Shown: positions 24,651 through 25,855 of the stretch, piece by piece
How positions within the stretch are numbered: position 1 is the first letter of the stretch
Layout: the number at the start of each line of letters is the position of its first letter
Source: a virus
Virus record (IMG/VR): IMGVR_UViG_3300023210_000187
Location: 1-25,855 of that record
DNA: 25,855 nt
Reading direction: 5' to 3' (one strand)
Position numbers and translations under genes: made by a program
Notes under the pieces: generated by a model
What the model was told of the DNA's origin: nothing
Seen by the model: the letters and a program-made list of their open reading frames with translations, nothing else
Databases searched by the model: none

Positions 24651-25220
24651 TTACCGCCGGACGCCCTTGAACAGGAAGATCTGTTTGGTGGCGCTAACTG
24701 GAAGCTGCTGGACCAACCTCATAGTCAAAATGTCTTGGTAGCGCGCCTCAGCCGCTGCGGGTGCCGGGAAGACACGCACATGGCCTGCGCTCTGGAATGT
24801 AGGGACGCTGAAGACAAGTGACGCCCCCGTGGGGAGTTGCTGGAGAAGCTCGCGGTCCTTCTCGATGTGCTCAAGCACCTCAAGGCACACGAATTGGCTG
24901 CCTTGCGGCAACGCCAGGCTCGTAAGATCAGCGCGCGCAAAGTGACAATCAGCGAGCTGCCGCTTAGCTGCCTGCGCAATCGCCACCGCAGAGAAGTCGT
25001 AGCCAGTGTATGGCGCCGCGCTCACGGTGCGCAGTACCGTAGCAAACTGCCCAGGGCCGCAGCCGAGGTCTACGACAGGTACAGCCTTGGACAGCTGCGC
25101 AGCCGCCGCTCTCCACAGATCTGAGTAGACAGGGACGTTCAAGGCGTCGCGGAAGTAGAACCCCTTGTAGCCGCCTCGTGTGTAGATGCGGTCGTAGAAC
25201 GCGGCCTCGTCCGTACTCAA
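24651..25220 (-). CDS. Class I SAM-dependent methyltransferase
   Basis: This 189-aa protein has a clear Rossmann-type SAM-binding core. Motif I is VVDLGCGPGQF at residues 49-59. The acidic end of strand 2 is GYDFS at 73-77. Residues 110-119 (FVCLEVLEHI) match the post-motif seen in UbiE/UbiG-like and Methyltransf_23/25 families. Residues 136-151 contain SVP followed by GHVRVF, also typical of that group. It starts at TTG inside the upstream stop (TTGA), which points to translational coupling with the glycosyltransferase-like gene. The length is normal for a minimal domain with no separate target-recognition domain. The substrate cannot be read from sequence. The lack of DNA-methyltransferase motifs (no DPPY or PC) argues against DNA methylation, and the neighbour suggests a sugar, small molecule or virion protein. 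Confidence 0.85.
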   Translation of the reverse strand: MSTDEAAFYDRIYTRGGYKGFYFRDALNVPVYSDLWRAAAAQLSKAVPVVDLGCGPGQFATVLRTVSAAPYTGYDFSAVAIAQAAKRQLADCHFARADLTSLALPQGSQFVCLEVLEHIEKDRELLQQLPTGASLVFSVPTFQSAGHVRVFPAPAAAEARYQDILTMRLVQQLPVSATKQIFLFKGVRR

Positions 25221-25855
25221 TCTTGTGACCCCCCGCGCACGAAGCCCTGTCTAGCTTGAGCGGCGGCCATGAGGTCCTTGAGCCGGGCCGCGACGTCTGG
25301 CGGGACCGCGTCATCGACCGTTTGCGGCTCGCCCGCGCCCGGAAGGCGGAAGGGTACTCGTGGCGCACCTCTCACCCCCAAGTACCCTCTACGGCCTGCG
25401 CTGATATTGTTCATGCCCTGCGTATCAACACCACGCATCCAGTCGCGGGCCAGGTTCTGTCCGACCTTAGGCGCACGCCCTAAACGCGCAGCCACTCGCC
25501 GGAACATCCAGCTATCAATGTTCCTACGTCGCGTACTCTGTGGAATGGCTGCAGTAAGCTCGGTCCGCAGGCCCATATTGAGGGCGCACTGGTGCGTGTA
25601 AAGCGAATGGTCGAACACGCACTGCGCTCCGCTGCTGATGTCGTAGAACGCGCCTAGCGGCGACTGCACCCATTCGTAATCCTGCAAGAGCACGTAGCTC
25701 TGCGCGAGCCGCTTGGGCTGCGAGTAGCAGTCTGCCGCGACGAGGAGGAACCCAAACGAATCGGCTTGGTGTGCGATCAGCCGCCACTTCTCAGCGAGAG
25801 GGACCCATTCGTCCAGGCGTGTAAATAGCACGCGTACGCAGCCGACCGCCGCAAG
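25217..25855 (-). CDS. Glycosyltransferase-like protein, 5' end outside window
   Basis: The reading frame is open to the right edge: eight in-frame sense codons precede the first internal GTG, and they encode a hydrophobic strand (AAVGCVRVLFTR). The true start therefore probably lies beyond the window. About 212 residues are visible. A strand-helix-strand pattern is followed by FLLVAADCYSQPKRL and a YVLLQDYEWVQ stretch, which resembles the donor-site region of GT-A (GT2-type) enzymes, where an acidic DxD-like motif is followed by 'P-x-R/K-L'. Here the motif is degenerate (AADCY). A later VDTQGMNNIS resembles the C-terminal end of some GT-A catalytic domains. The last ~60 residues are Pro/Arg/Ala-rich and probably disordered. 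The stop overlaps the methyltransferase start (TTGA), so the two are probably co-translated. Assignment is by pattern only; metal dependence and substrate are unknown. Confidence 0.45.
   Translation of the reverse strand, partial: LAAVGCVRVLFTRLDEWVPLAEKWRLIAHQADSFGFLLVAADCYSQPKRLAQSYVLLQDYEWVQSPLGAFYDISSGAQCVFDHSLYTHQCALNMGLRTELTAAIPQSTRRRNIDSWMFRRVAARLGRAPKVGQNLARDWMRGVDTQGMNNISAGRRGYLGVRGAPRVPFRLPGAGEPQTVDDAVPPDVAARLKDLMAAAQARQGFVRGGSQD

Overview
The window is one uninterrupted block of minus-strand genes from a tailed bacteriophage (or prophage) with a contractile tail (myovirus morphotype). Transcription runs from base 25855 towards base 1. Genes are packed end to end: TGATG, TAATG, ATGA, GTGA and TTGA stop/start overlaps are common, and the longest gap is 65 bases. 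No bacterial gene, tRNA, integrase, insertion sequence or CRISPR array is visible, and I see no convincing promoter or terminator. Base composition is GC-rich. Many starts have Shine-Dalgarno sequences, so the host is a bacterium, but the sequence does not identify it.

Right end (25855-24418): a glycosyltransferase-like protein cut by the window edge, a class I SAM-dependent methyltransferase, and a small two-helix membrane protein of the DUF2061 type. These are the least expected genes in an otherwise structural block. Next (24352-20045) come a small helical protein, then connector, neck and tail-completion candidates: a head-tail adaptor, a protein with a CxC...CxxC zinc-ribbon-like site, a neck protein, a tail-terminator candidate and a mostly disordered small protein of unknown role.

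Tail core (20031-13145): a very large tail sheath (916 aa) with extra Ig-like domains, the tail tube, two overlapping tail-assembly-chaperone frames that appear to be joined by a programmed +1 (or -2) ribosomal frameshift at TTT TTT CGA, and a 904-aa Ala/Gly-rich tape measure with tandem internal repeats.

Baseplate and fibres (13145-183): a baseplate hub carrying a C-terminal lytic-transglycosylase domain, a gp5/gpV-like spike, a small unknown protein, a LysM plus gp25-like wedge fusion, a baseplate J protein with a large insertion, a small Ig/TIG-like protein, a 1017-aa tail-protein-I-like protein with an inserted lectin-like beta domain, and a tail fibre. At the left edge a membrane-anchored protein begins and leaves the window.

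The genes together build the neck, sheath, tube, baseplate and fibres. Portal, terminase and capsid genes should lie beyond the right edge. Lysis genes may begin at the left edge. The points most worth follow-up are the frameshift with a +1/-2 geometry, the enlarged sheath, the hub-transglycosylase and LysM-gp25 fusions, the glycosyltransferase/methyltransferase/DUF2061 cluster, and the repeat structure in the tape measure gene.
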